Below are positions 25,859-34,686 of a stretch of DNA of 64,000 nt, piece by piece. Source of the stretch: Brucella tritici (GTDB taxonomy: Bacteria > Pseudomonadota > Alphaproteobacteria > Rhizobiales > Rhizobiaceae); assembly GCF_008932295.1 (NCBI RefSeq), contig NZ_WBWA01000006.1, forward strand, positions 62,001 to 126,000. The letters are read 5' to 3'. The translations under genes and the position numbers were made by a program. The notes under the pieces were generated by a model. It had not been told where the DNA came from. It saw only the letters and a program-made list of their open reading frames with translations, and did no database searches. Position 1 is the first letter of the stretch; every line of letters begins with the position of its first letter.

Positions 25859-26998
25859 CGGTGTGAGCTTCAAAAGCCGCCCCGGATTATCATCCTCGAC
25901 CAGCCAAATGGCACCGTCCGGCCCGACAGCCACATCGCGGATACGGTTTTCCATTTCAAAGCGCTCGGCTTCGTCCGCCTTGCCGTCCTTGTCGATCACG
26001 ACACGCACCAGCGACATGACCGAAAGCCCTCCGATCAAAGCCGAACCACGCCATTCGGGGAACATGTCTCCCTCGTAAAAGGCAAGCCCCGCCGGAGCGA
26101 TAACCGGCGTCCAGTACACCAATGGTGGCTCGAATTCCGGACGTGTGCTATGGCGCGGGATCGGCCTGCCGCTATAATTGTCGCCATTGGAAACAACAGG
26201 CCACCCATAATTGAGACCGGGTTTGATGAGATTGAACTCGTCACCGCCACGCGGGCCCATCTCGTGCTCCCAGAGCTTTCCATCGGGACCAAAGGCCAGT
26301 CCATACGGATTGCGATGGCCGGTCGACCAGGTCAGCGCCCGCACACCTTCTGCATCCGCATGCGGATTATCCTTCGGCACGGAACCATCGAGATTCATAC
26401 GGAGAATTTTCCCCATTGGAGCCGCATCGTCCTGTGCGGTCGCGGGCAACATGCGGTCGCCAACGGAAAAGAACAGATGCTTGCCGTCCGGCGCGAAAGC
26501 AATAATGCCGCCCGGCTGTCCACCGCGAGCCACCGCATCCTGTTTCCAGATCGTGGTCTTTTCCTTCAGCGCTACCTTGCCGTCACCCTCGTCCAGCACA
26601 GCGCGCGCCAGAACGACGCTGCTGCCATTCTTCTCCGGTTCGTTATAGGAAAAGTAGACTGCCTTGCTTTTTTCGAAATCCGGTGCAGGCGCAATATCAA
26701 GAAGACCGTTCTGGCCGCCAAAGGCGACTTCCGGCACGCCAGCGACAGCAGTTTTGTCACCCGATTGCGTGACGATGAAAATCTTGCCGCCCTTCTCCGT
26801 CAATAAAAGTCTGCCATCGGGCAGAAAGGCGATCGCCCATGGCGTATCGAATTCGGCGACCGGGATTGCAGTAAACGGAGCATTTGCTTCAGCCTTCCTG
26901 CCACCGGCATTGATGCTCTCAGCCGAAACATCGGGTACCGGCAGGGCAACCATTGATGCGGCCAGAACAAACGGCAAGCTTAAAAGGGCTCGTCGCAT
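25850..26998 (-). CDS. periplasmic PQQ-dependent sugar dehydrogenase family protein
   Basis: A 382-residue soluble glucose/sorbosone dehydrogenase-type beta-propeller. A signal peptide occupies residues 1-26 (MRRALLSLPFVLAASMVALP), so the enzyme is periplasmic. Characteristic blocks are FDTPWAIAFLPDGRLLLTEKGG, LLDIAPAPDF, STGHRNPYGLAFGPDGKLWEHEMGPRGGDEFN and NYGWPVVS. Family members oxidise aldoses with pyrroloquinoline quinone. Whether PQQ is made by this organism cannot be judged from the window, so the physiological activity is uncertain. Confidence 0.85.
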   Translation of the reverse strand: MRRALLSLPFVLAASMVALPVPDVSAESINAGGRKAEANAPFTAIPVAEFDTPWAIAFLPDGRLLLTEKGGKIFIVTQSGDKTAVAGVPEVAFGGQNGLLDIAPAPDFEKSKAVYFSYNEPEKNGSSVVLARAVLDEGDGKVALKEKTTIWKQDAVARGGQPGGIIAFAPDGKHLFFSVGDRMLPATAQDDAAPMGKILRMNLDGSVPKDNPHADAEGVRALTWSTGHRNPYGLAFGPDGKLWEHEMGPRGGDEFNLIKPGLNYGWPVVSNGDNYSGRPIPRHSTRPEFEPPLVYWTPVIAPAGLAFYEGDMFPEWRGSALIGGLSVMSLVRVVIDKDGKADEAERFEMENRIRDVAVGPDGAIWLVEDDNPGRLLKLTPKK

Positions 26999-27147
26999 AT
27001 CTCCTCCTCAAATCTGGACAACGGAAAACGGGCGGGGTTTCCTCACTGGTTTCTTACATGGGGTCTGAGACGCGGATATCAAAACGAGTTTCGGGAAAAA
27101 CCCGAGATAGCCAATCTGACTGCTCTTAAGATAACTTGTCTCATCTA

Positions 27148-27175
27148 AAACGTTTGAAAAATCTTTCAAACGTTT
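27148..27175. promoter_or_regulatory. perfect 12+12 palindrome upstream of fba, candidate operator
   Basis: AAACGTTTGAAA and TTTCAAACGTTT are separated by 4 bp. Each arm contains the self-complementary core AAACGTTT, reminiscent of LacI-family operators, and the whole could also fold as a hairpin. It ends 68 bp before the fba start codon. Confidence 0.5.
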
Positions 27176-27243
27176 CAATAACTTGCGCTCGCCATGGTTT
27201 TAACCAACACTCCCTCATCGCTTTGATAGAAGGAGCATTGCAT

Positions 27244-28269
27244 ATGACTGAACGTCTTGAAGATATTGCGATTGCACTGATGGCAGCAGGAAAAGGTATT
27301 CTCGCCGCCGACGAAAGCTCGAGCACCATCAAGAAGCGCTTTGACTCGATCCATCTCGCCTCGACGGAAAACACCCGCCGCGATTATCGCGAGATGTTGT
27401 TCCGTTCGGACGACGCGATGAAGTACTATATTTCGGGTGTCATTCTCTATGATGAAACCATAAGGCAGAAGGCCAAGGATGGTACGCCGCTCGTCGACAT
27501 TATCCGAAAGGCAGGGGCAATTCCGGGTATCAAGGTCGATGCGGGTGCAAAGCCGCTGGCAGGCTTCTATGGTGAAACAATCACAGAGGGGCTCGACAGT
27601 CTGCGCGAACGGCTCAACGAATATTATGAGCTTGGCGCACGCTTTGCCAAATGGCGCGCAGTGATTTCCATTTCGGATGGCCTGCCCACATGGGGTGCGG
27701 TGAAACAGAATGCACAGGCGCTCGCCCGCTATGCAGCGCTTTGCCAGGAAGCAAACATCGTCCCTATCGTGGAGCCGGAAGTGTTGATGGACGGCCAGCC
27801 GGGTGATCACACCATCGACCGTTGTTACGAAGTGACGGAATGGGTTCTCAAGACGGTATTTACGGAACTTTACGATGCTCGCGTCAGGCTCGAAGGCATG
27901 ATCCTGAAGCCAAACATGGTCATCGACGGCAAAAAGGCACGCAAAGCTTCCGTCGAGGAAGTGGCGGAGAAAACCGTACGCTGTTTCCGCAACACGGTTC
28001 CGGCAGCAGTGCCCGGCATCGCATTTCTTTCCGGCGGCCAGACCGGCGAGGAAGCGACAGCCCATCTTTCTGCAATGAATGCGGGCTTCGACATGCCATG
28101 GAAGATGACCTTCTCCTATGGCCGTGCCCTTCAGGCGGCAGCGCTGGACGCCTGGGCAGGTAAGGATGAAAACATCGCGGCCGGTCAGCGCGCTTTCGCG
28201 CATCGTGCAAAGATGAATGGTCTCGCCGCTACCGGCGGCTGGAAAAAAGACCTCGAAAAGGCAGCCTGA
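27244..28269 (+). CDS. fba: class I fructose-bisphosphate aldolase
   Basis: The 341-residue Schiff-base aldolase interconverts fructose-1,6-bisphosphate and two triose phosphates. Family markers: LMAAGKGILAADESSSTIKKRF (residues about 12-33), IVPIVEPEVLMDG, the Schiff-base lysine in LEGMILKPNMV, and AFLSGGQTGEEATAHL. The start at 27244 follows AGGAGCATTGC; the longer frame upstream crosses the palindromic operator region and is not conserved. It is separated from pgk by a convergent gene, so it is a stand-alone unit with its own terminator. Confidence 0.95.
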   Translation: MTERLEDIAIALMAAGKGILAADESSSTIKKRFDSIHLASTENTRRDYREMLFRSDDAMKYYISGVILYDETIRQKAKDGTPLVDIIRKAGAIPGIKVDAGAKPLAGFYGETITEGLDSLRERLNEYYELGARFAKWRAVISISDGLPTWGAVKQNAQALARYAALCQEANIVPIVEPEVLMDGQPGDHTIDRCYEVTEWVLKTVFTELYDARVRLEGMILKPNMVIDGKKARKASVEEVAEKTVRCFRNTVPAAVPGIAFLSGGQTGEEATAHLSAMNAGFDMPWKMTFSYGRALQAAALDAWAGKDENIAAGQRAFAHRAKMNGLAATGGWKKDLEKAA

Positions 28270-28286
28270 CTTGTCTTGAAAAGGAG

Positions 28287-28314
28287 GGCCCGGCGATTTC
28301 AGCCGGGCTTTTTT
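28287..28314 (+). terminator. intrinsic terminator of fba
   Basis: A GCCCGGC/GCCGGGC stem with a loop of about 8 nt, followed by TTTTTT. Its T-tract touches the stop codon of the convergent 54-aa gene. Confidence 0.85.
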
Positions 28315-28478
28315 CAGCCTTCGTGCAGATGGAATCCCACTGCCAGTGCCATGATCAATATGGCGATGACTGCGATCTTCCAGAAATCGCTGCGCCGCTT
28401 CAGTCCCGGCAGGCCAAGCGGTTTGATGATGTGCAGTCCCATCAGAAGAACAAGCAGCACAGGCAGGATTTTTGTCAC
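28314..28478 (-). CDS. 54-residue membrane protein
   Basis: Small gene with a GTG start preceded by AGAGGTGAT, a good ribosome binding site. The product begins MTKILPVLLVLLMGLHIIKP (helix 1), continues with a basic loop (GLKRRSDFWK) and a second helix (IAVIAILIMALAVGF), ending HLHEG. The pattern is a two-helix inner-membrane hairpin with the basic loop in the cytoplasm. No family is recognised. It is convergent with fba and runs right up to its terminator. Confidence 0.7.
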   Translation of the reverse strand: MTKILPVLLVLLMGLHIIKPLGLPGLKRRSDFWKIAVIAILIMALAVGFHLHEG

Positions 28479-28809
28479 AAATCACCTCTCTGCCTCCTTG
28501 TGACGCAGACAGGCCATCGCCGCAAGACACCTGCATCAGACACAGGCGTTTTACCGGCAAGTCTCGTTCTTCATCTTAAGTTTCATGGACGGGTCGCCGT
28601 CCAGCGGCGTAAACTGCATGTGGAGGTGACGAAACGCGCATGGAGGAGATTGACCGAAACAGGTCGATTTTGCGCTTTCGTCAGCAGACCAGGTGTTTGT
28701 TTTGACGCGCATCTTGTTCCGGAAACCGTTTCACACTTTTCGGGATGCGCTCTAATCACGGCGCAACAACCGCCCCGGCGGCGTTGTGCGTGCTTCTGGG
28801 AGGAAGAGC
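28479..28809. other. gap upstream of prpE with two inverted repeats
   Basis: The 331-bp gap carries an imperfect 12-bp inverted repeat (TGACGAAA.GCGC / GCGC.TTCGTCA, about 28627-28684) and a REP-like element at 28707-28753. The REP ends about 57 bp before prpE. A 21-codon frame starting near 28639 has a poorly spaced ribosome binding site and is not called. Confidence 0.45.
28707..28753. repeat. REP-like palindromic repeat
   Basis: Bounded by GCGCATC/GATGCGC with the core ACCGTTTCACACTTTT shared with the copies at 40131-40233 and 48302-48349. Confidence 0.75.
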
Positions 28810-30720
28810 ATGACTTCGAAATATGCCGAAACCTATGCCGCATGGCAGACCGATCCTGAACGCTTCTGGGCTGAAGCGGCGCAGGCAATCGACTGGTTCA
28901 CGCCATGGGATCAGGTTTTTGCGGGCGACGAAGGTGTCTATGGACGTTGGTTCAAGGGTGCTGAGTGCAACACATGTTACAACGCGCTCGACCGCCATGT
29001 CGCCAACGGGCGCGGTGAACAGGTGGCGCTCATCTATGAAAGCCCCGTCACCCGCACAGTGCGCAAATTCACTTATCTCGAACTGCTGGAAGAAGTAGAA
29101 GCGCTCTCCGCCGTCATGCTCGACAATGGCGTGTCGAAGGGCGACCGCGTTCTCATCTATATGCCGATGGTTCCCGAAGCGGCTGTCGCCATGCTGGCAT
29201 CAGCCCGTATCGGTGCCGTCCATTCCGTTGTCTTCGGCGGATTTGCCGCCAATGAACTCGCAACCCGCATCGACGACGCCAAGCCAGTGATGATTATCGC
29301 CGGTTCCTGCGGCATCGAGCCTACCCGCATCGTGCCTTATCAGGCCATGCTCGATAAAGCGATTTCACTTGCACATCACAAGGTCGATCATTGCATCATA
29401 TTGCAGCGTGAACAGCATCGGCATGAACCGGTGGCAGGGCGTGACATCGACTATCGCGAGGCCGTCAATGCCGCGCGCGGTCGTCATATCCCCTGCACGC
29501 CGGTTGATGCCACCGACCCGCTTTATGTGCTGTACACATCCGGCACGACCGGCGAGCCGAAAGGCGTCGTGCGAGACAATGGCGGACACATGGTGGCGCT
29601 CGCCTGGTCCATAAAGAATGTTTTTGGTGTGGAACCCGGACAAGTATGGTGGGCCGCATCCGATGTGGGTTGGGTAGTTGGCCATTCCTACATCGTCTAC
29701 GCACCGCTGATCCAAGGTGCAACGACTATCCTCTTCGAAGGCAAGCCGATCGGCACGCCCGATGCGGGCACCTATTGGCGCATCATTGCCGAGCATGGCG
29801 TGGAAGTGATGTTCACCGCACCTACGGCACTGCGCGCTATCAAGAAAGACGACGCGGACGGCAATTTCGTGCGTCGCTACGACCTTTCGAAGTTCCGCGC
29901 CCTTTATCTCGCTGGCGAACGTGCCGATCCAGACACGATCCACTGGGCCGAGAACCTGCTGGGCTGCCCGGTGATCGATCACTGGTGGCAGACAGAAAGC
30001 GGCTGGCCGATGGTCGCCAATCCGCTCGGCCTCGGTCTTCTGGAAACCAAATACGGATCGCCTGCTGTCTGCCTTCCGGGTTACGATATCCGCGTGCTGG
30101 ACGATGAAGGCCACGAAGTCGAGCGCGGCCAACTTGGGAATGTTCTTATCAAGCTGCCGCTACCGCCCGGCTGCCTGCCAACGCTCTGGAATGCCGACGA
30201 GCGCTTTCGCAAGGCCTACCTGAACGAGTTCCCCGGTTATTATAAAACTGCAGATGCAGGCTATATGGATGAGGACGGTTATCTCTACATTATGAGCCGC
30301 ACCGACGACATCATCAATGTCGCTGGCCATCGTCTATCCACGGGGGCGATGGAGGAGGTACTTTCCAGCCATCCCGATGTTGCCGAATGTGCGGTGCTTG
30401 GTATTTCGGACCCCGTTAAGGGCCAGGTGCCGTGCGGTTTCCTCGTGCTGAAATCCAACATCGACCGTGAACCGCAAGAGGTCGAGAAGGAATGCGTCAG
30501 CATGGTTCGTGACGTCATCGGACCTGTTGCAGCTTTCCGGCTGGCGCTGACCGTCAAGCGTCTGCCCAAGACACGGTCCGGCAAGATTCTGCGCTCAACT
30601 ATCCAGAAAATCGCCGATGGCGAAGAATGGAAGATGCCGGCTACAATCGATGATCCCGCTATTCTGGAAGAAATCAGCACTGTTCTGCGCGAGCGTCACA
30701 CCGGCCTCGCCTTTGCCTGA
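28810..30720 (+). CDS. prpE: propionyl-CoA synthetase (AMP-forming)
   Basis: A 636-residue acyl-CoA synthetase of the acetyl/propionyl-CoA ligase family. Adenylation motifs are YTSGTTGEPKGVVRDNGGH (about residues 240-258), WWQTESGWPM, and the C-terminal catalytic lysine in TRSGKILRSTI. The opening KYAETYAAWQTDPERFWAEAA and RDNGGH, rather than the HTTGGY of acetyl-CoA synthetase, favour PrpE. It activates propionate for the methylcitrate or methylmalonyl route. GGGAGGAAGAGC precedes the ATG. An SDR gene follows after 62 bp and may be co-transcribed. Confidence 0.9.
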   Translation: MTSKYAETYAAWQTDPERFWAEAAQAIDWFTPWDQVFAGDEGVYGRWFKGAECNTCYNALDRHVANGRGEQVALIYESPVTRTVRKFTYLELLEEVEALSAVMLDNGVSKGDRVLIYMPMVPEAAVAMLASARIGAVHSVVFGGFAANELATRIDDAKPVMIIAGSCGIEPTRIVPYQAMLDKAISLAHHKVDHCIILQREQHRHEPVAGRDIDYREAVNAARGRHIPCTPVDATDPLYVLYTSGTTGEPKGVVRDNGGHMVALAWSIKNVFGVEPGQVWWAASDVGWVVGHSYIVYAPLIQGATTILFEGKPIGTPDAGTYWRIIAEHGVEVMFTAPTALRAIKKDDADGNFVRRYDLSKFRALYLAGERADPDTIHWAENLLGCPVIDHWWQTESGWPMVANPLGLGLLETKYGSPAVCLPGYDIRVLDDEGHEVERGQLGNVLIKLPLPPGCLPTLWNADERFRKAYLNEFPGYYKTADAGYMDEDGYLYIMSRTDDIINVAGHRLSTGAMEEVLSSHPDVAECAVLGISDPVKGQVPCGFLVLKSNIDREPQEVEKECVSMVRDVIGPVAAFRLALTVKRLPKTRSGKILRSTIQKIADGEEWKMPATIDDPAILEEISTVLRERHTGLAFA

Positions 30721-30782
30721 TCCTGACGCTATTGACCGGCGGTTTCCGCCGGTCCACTCTCCACGCAAATTGGAGATCGATC

Positions 30783-31574
30783 ATGCAGTTAGAAGGCAAG
30801 GTGGCAATCGTCACCGGCGCTGCCCGCGGTATTGGCTATGCCATAGCAAAGCGCTTCCTGATGGATGGCGCAAGCGTAGTCCTATCCGACATCGACAACG
30901 CCGCCGCCATGCGCGCAGCCAAGGATCTGGAGCAATTCGGCCCGGTTCGCCATATGGCGGCGGATGTGGGTGACAAGCTCGATGTCCACAATCTCCTCAC
31001 CTTCACCATCACCAATCTGGGCGAGATCGACATCCTCGTCAACAATGCCGGTATCGTCCATCAGGCGGATTTCCTCGACCTGAAAGAAGAGGATTTTGAC
31101 CGCGTCATGAGGGTCAATCTCAAAGGTGCTTTTCTGTGTGGGCAGGCAGTCGCCAGACGCATGGTCGAGAGGGTCGAATCGGGCGGTGATCCAGGCACGA
31201 TCATCAACATGTCGTCGATCAATGCGATCTTCGGTTTGCCGGAGCAACTCGCCTATTCCGTCTCCAAAGGCGGATTGAACCAACTGACACGTACCATGGC
31301 AGTAGCGCTCGCTCGTTGGGGAATTCGCGTTAATGCGATTGGTCCTGGCTCCATCGAGACGGACATGCTTTCCGCCGTGAACACAGATACCGATGCCCGC
31401 AACAGGATTCTTTCCAGAACGCCGCTCGGTCGCATCGGCCAAACCTCTGAAATTGCTTCGATAGCGTCGTTTCTGGCATCGCGGGATGCAAGCTATGTAA
31501 CAGGCCAGACCATCTATGCGGACGGTGGGCGCCTGCCGCTGAGCTACACGGCGGCGCCACGCTACAAGGCGTGA
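30783..31574 (+). CDS. short-chain dehydrogenase/reductase
   Basis: A 263-residue classical SDR. It has the cofactor motif TGAARGIGYA (residues 10-19), the NNAG motif, and the catalytic Ser-Tyr-Lys set with YSVSK. GSIETDM and YVTGQTIYADGG are standard C-terminal blocks. Cofactor preference looks NAD-like, with an acidic residue (LSDIDNA) after beta strand 2. The substrate is unknown. It follows prpE in the same direction; the longer upstream frame is not conserved and the chosen ATG follows TTGGAGATC. Confidence 0.85.
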   Translation: MQLEGKVAIVTGAARGIGYAIAKRFLMDGASVVLSDIDNAAAMRAAKDLEQFGPVRHMAADVGDKLDVHNLLTFTITNLGEIDILVNNAGIVHQADFLDLKEEDFDRVMRVNLKGAFLCGQAVARRMVERVESGGDPGTIINMSSINAIFGLPEQLAYSVSKGGLNQLTRTMAVALARWGIRVNAIGPGSIETDMLSAVNTDTDARNRILSRTPLGRIGQTSEIASIASFLASRDASYVTGQTIYADGGRLPLSYTAAPRYKA

Positions 31575-31576
31575 CG

Positions 31577-31605
31577 TTGCGATCCTATTATATTAGGACG
31601 ATAAT
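31577..31605 (+). promoter_or_regulatory. probable sigma-70 promoter of the DUF1127-like gene
   Basis: TTGCGA, exactly 17 bp, then GATAAT. The spacer is AT-rich. It would start transcription near 31612, just before a perfect hairpin. Confidence 0.5.
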
Positions 31606-31619
31606 AAAGTCGGACTTCG

Positions 31620-31643
31620 CTCCTGACAGAAAGCTGTCAGGAG
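31620..31643 (+). promoter_or_regulatory. perfect 5'-UTR hairpin
   Basis: CTCCTGACA/TGTCAGGAG with a 6-nt loop, no T-tract, located between the promoter and the DUF1127-like gene. It may stabilise the mRNA or act as a regulatory stem; it could also serve as a weak terminator for the SDR. Confidence 0.5.
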
Positions 31644-31685
31644 GGGTGTGCGATACTGCGTATCCAAGGATGAGGGAGATTCACC

Positions 31686-31871
31686 ATGGCACTCGCAATC
31701 GCACCATTGATCGCAGTTTTGAAGGAATACAGGCGCAGATATGACGAACGCCGCCGTTTCATTCGCACCGAGCGGGTGATCGGCCGACTGCCGAACGATT
31801 TGCGCAAGGATTTGGGCTGGCCGGATCGCTATCTGGAACAGCGCGGCACCAAATACTGCAACGGAGAATAA
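31686..31871 (+). CDS. small DUF1127-like protein
   Basis: A 61-residue basic protein. RRRYDERRRFIRTERVIGRLPNDLRKDLGWPDRY resembles the arginine-rich YjiS/DUF1127 pattern (split here only by reading convenience), where the final helix ends D-L-G-x-x. Such proteins influence RNA turnover and phosphate or carbon metabolism in other alphaproteobacteria. GGGAGATTCACC precedes the ATG. A WYL regulator starts 6 bp after it, so the two are one operon. Confidence 0.65.
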   Translation: MALAIAPLIAVLKEYRRRYDERRRFIRTERVIGRLPNDLRKDLGWPDRYLEQRGTKYCNGE

Positions 31872-31877
31872 ACCGGA

Positions 31878-32579
31878 ATGCGCCGTGCAGACCGCCTTTT
31901 CCAGATTGTTCAGCACCTGCGCGGTGGCAGGCTTGTCACCGCGCGTCAGCTGGCCGAACGGCTGGAAGTCTCCGAACGTACGATCTATCGTGACATTTCC
32001 GATCTGCAATCGACAGGCGTTCCCATCGATGGCGAAGCCGGTGTCGGCTATATTCTTCGGCAGGGTTTCGAACTCCCGCCGCTCATGTTCACGCGTGATG
32101 AAATCGTCGCTCTTGTCGCCGGAGCGCGTCTCATTCGCGCCTGGGGTGGCGTTTCCATGGCGCGCGGCGCGGAAGAGGCTCTGGTCAAGATCGAAGCCGT
32201 CCTGCCCAAGGAAGAGCGCGCCCGCATCACCAGCACTCAAATTCATGCCCCCACGGCCCGTATCAGTATGGATGAGCGCCGCATCATCGACGCGGTGGAA
32301 CGCGCTGTCGATCATGGCAACGTGCTGAATATCCGCTATCGGGATCTGGAATCGCGCGAAAGCGAGCGTAATATTCGTCCGCTCGGTCTGTGGTTCTGGG
32401 GCAAGGTCTGGACGGTTATCGGCTGGTGCGAATTACGCAATGCTTTCCGCACATTCCGGACAGATCGCATTGTTGAGGCCAGCGATGCAGGCCGCCTCTT
32501 CCGGGCCGAACGTGGCAAGACACTGGCCGATTTCTACCGCCTCATGGAATTGAGTGAATATAACGCGTTCAAAGACTGA
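31878..32579 (+). CDS. YafY-type transcriptional regulator (HTH + WYL)
   Basis: A 233-residue regulator. The N-terminal winged helix (RRADRLFQIVQHLRGGRLVT... SERTIYRDISDLQSTGVPI) is followed by a WYL domain with NIRYRDLESRESERNIRPLGLWFWGKVWTVIGWCE. WYL domains bind nucleic acids or nucleotides and are common in stress and defence regulators; here the context is ordinary. It is probably autoregulated together with the upstream DUF1127-like gene. Confidence 0.88.
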   Translation: MRRADRLFQIVQHLRGGRLVTARQLAERLEVSERTIYRDISDLQSTGVPIDGEAGVGYILRQGFELPPLMFTRDEIVALVAGARLIRAWGGVSMARGAEEALVKIEAVLPKEERARITSTQIHAPTARISMDERRIIDAVERAVDHGNVLNIRYRDLESRESERNIRPLGLWFWGKVWTVIGWCELRNAFRTFRTDRIVEASDAGRLFRAERGKTLADFYRLMELSEYNAFKD

Positions 32580-32605
32580 GTACCTCCCAAGACAGAAAGA
32601 AAAAG

Positions 32606-32633
32606 CCCGGCTGACAAAGCCGGGCTTTTTTGC
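32606..32633. terminator. bidirectional terminator between WYL and trcR genes
   Basis: AAAAAGCCCGGC/GCCGGGCTTTTTT with a loop of about 7 nt; T-tracts on both strands. Confidence 0.85.
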
Positions 32634-32661
32634 ATTTTGGTAAAACGATTTCTCGTCCCGA

Positions 32662-33351
32662 CTATTCTTCTTCGTCTTCGTCCGGCGTCGAGCTCTTGAG
32701 CGAAGAGAGCTTGGCAAAGACCTTGTCCGCATCGAGCTCTTCTTCTGCGGGTTGCTCGTCACGATAATCGAAATTCTCGGTCGCGGAAGCTGGCAGCAGG
32801 GTGCTATCCGATTCCGGCGCTGCCGGACGGTTGCGGGAGGCGCGTTCGACTTCGATGTCCAGATCGATCTGCGAGCAGAGACCGAGCGTTACCGGGTCCA
32901 TCGCCGTCAGATTTGCCGAGTTCCAGTGCGAGCGATTGCGAATCTGTTCAATGGTCGACTTGGTCGTACCGATCAGGCGGGAAATCTGCGCGTCCTTCAG
33001 TTCAGGATGATTGCGCACCAGCCACAGAATCGCATTCGGGCGATCCTGACGCTTGGAAAGCGGCGTATAACGCGGGCCCTTGCGCTTGGCTTCCGGAACG
33101 CGAACCTTCGGCTCGGAAAGCTTCAGGCGATGATATGGATCCTTTTCGCCTTTCGCGATCTCTTCGCGCGAAATCTGACCCGTAATGACCGGGTCCAGAC
33201 CCTTGATGCCCTGAGAGGCTTCACCGTCGGCAATAGCCTTCACTTCCAGCGGGTGCAGCTTGCAGAAAGCGGCAATCTGGTCAAAAGACAGAGCCGTATT
33301 ATCGACAAGCCAAACGGCCGTTGCCTTCGGCATAAGAAGCTGGGTGGCCAT
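32662..33351 (-). CDS. trcR: DUF1013 protein, TrcR-type cell cycle regulator
   Basis: A 229-residue member of the DUF1013 family, described in Caulobacter and relatives as the cell-cycle transcription regulator TrcR. The conserved N-terminus MATQLLMPKATAVWLVDNT, the central PEAKRKGPRYTPLSKRQDRP and the HTH-like NHPELKDAQISRLIGTTKST are present. The last 60 residues are acidic and probably disordered. No CtrA or GcrA-type site was found upstream. A strictly single-gene unit. Confidence 0.85.
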   Translation of the reverse strand: MATQLLMPKATAVWLVDNTALSFDQIAAFCKLHPLEVKAIADGEASQGIKGLDPVITGQISREEIAKGEKDPYHRLKLSEPKVRVPEAKRKGPRYTPLSKRQDRPNAILWLVRNHPELKDAQISRLIGTTKSTIEQIRNRSHWNSANLTAMDPVTLGLCSQIDLDIEVERASRNRPAAPESDSTLLPASATENFDYRDEQPAEEELDADKVFAKLSSLKSSTPDEDEEE

Positions 33352-33513
33352 TAGATATAATCCTTCTGTTCGTCCGCTCCGGTGGCGCGGGACGTGGGCA
33401 AAACCACAATTTCCGGGAAATCACGGCCTATATATCGTTTTTTTGTCGCCAGAGCAAGAATGGCTCTGAACGTTAATGCCTGCAAACAAGCAGGGCGGCT
33501 TTTGGCCCGGATA

Positions 33514-34518
33514 CTAAGCAATATCGAGTACGATCTTGCCAATATGTCTTCCCTCCTCCATGCGCTCATGCGCACGCCAGGCATCTTTCAGCGAAAAGAT
33601 CATGTCCATCACCGGGGCGACGCGGCGCTGTGCCAGAAGCGGCCAGACCTTCGCCTCCAGTTCCTGCGCAATGCCAGCCTTGAAGTCGACCGGTCGCGGA
33701 CGCAGCGTAGAGCCGGTATGGGTCAGACGCTTGGTCATCAATATTGCGAAATTGGCCGTGGCCTTCGCACCGTTGAGAAAAGCGATCTGCACGATGCGGC
33801 CATCTTCCGCAGCAGCTTTGTAATTGCGGTCGACATAATCCCCACCGACCATATCGAGAATCACATTGGCCCCTTTGCCCTTGGTCACTTCCTTGACGAC
33901 CTCGACAAAATCCTCTTGCCCGTAATTGATGGCGTGATCTGCTCCGAGTTTCAGGCAGGCTTCGCATTTTTCCTTCGAGCCCGCAGTTGCAATGACGGTC
34001 GCGCCAAATGCCTTTGCAAGCTGGATAGCCGTCGTGCCGATACCCGACGAGCCGCCGTGAACCAGAAAAACCTCGCCCTTCTTCAACCCGCCGCGCTCGA
34101 ACACATTGTGCCAGACGGTGAAGAAAGTTTCAGGGATCGCTGCCGCTTCGATGTAGCCATAGCCGGAAGGCAAGGGCAGCGCGTTCGTCTCATGCACGAT
34201 GGCATATTCGGCATAGCCGCCACCGGCCAGCAGTGCGACCACCTGATCGCCCACCTTGAACCGTTTGACGCCGCTGCCGACGACAACAATGTCACCGGCA
34301 ATCTCCAGACCCGGAATATCCGACGCGCCGGGTGGTGGCGCATATTGACCCTGCCGCTGCAAGACATCTGGCCGGTTGACCCCGGCGGCGCGTACCCGCA
34401 CCAGAATTTCACCTTCCTTGGGTTCAGGCACCGAGCGTTGAACAGGTCGAAGCATATGGGCTCCGCCCGGTTCAGAAATTTCGATAGCGGTCATCTGTGA
34501 AGGCAAGTCGGCCATCAT
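33514..34518 (-). CDS. NAD(P)H-quinone oxidoreductase, PIG3-like MDR family
   Basis: A 334-residue medium-chain reductase without the structural zinc motif. Recognisable blocks are RVRAAGVNRPDVLQRQG (about residues 45-61), GASDIPGLEIAGDIV, GGSSGIGTTAIQLAKAFGA (NADPH-binding, about 150-168) and GADHAINYGQEDF. The family reduces quinones or acts on reactive carbonyls. A double ATG at 34518/34515 follows GGAG by eight bases, preferred over the longer frame from 34554. DUF1192 follows divergently. Confidence 0.9.
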   Translation of the reverse strand: MMADLPSQMTAIEISEPGGAHMLRPVQRSVPEPKEGEILVRVRAAGVNRPDVLQRQGQYAPPPGASDIPGLEIAGDIVVVGSGVKRFKVGDQVVALLAGGGYAEYAIVHETNALPLPSGYGYIEAAAIPETFFTVWHNVFERGGLKKGEVFLVHGGSSGIGTTAIQLAKAFGATVIATAGSKEKCEACLKLGADHAINYGQEDFVEVVKEVTKGKGANVILDMVGGDYVDRNYKAAAEDGRIVQIAFLNGAKATANFAILMTKRLTHTGSTLRPRPVDFKAGIAQELEAKVWPLLAQRRVAPVMDMIFSLKDAWRAHERMEEGRHIGKIVLDIA

Positions 34519-34686
34519 ATTTGCAACTCCATTCAGATTTCTGGCCCTACGCATCGTCGCAGAAATGCCTCATGGCGGATGCAAGACGTCACGTTAGGGA
34601 AATCGTCATCGATTTTCTCAAATATATATGCGACGATTCAAGGTGTTAAATCTTTTCTGAGCCATCATTGACCACGGAGGACGGCT

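Noticed and set aside
28639..28704. 21-codon frame upstream of prpE
   Set aside because: The possible Shine-Dalgarno is 11-12 bases away and the frame lies within an inverted repeat, so chance is more likely.
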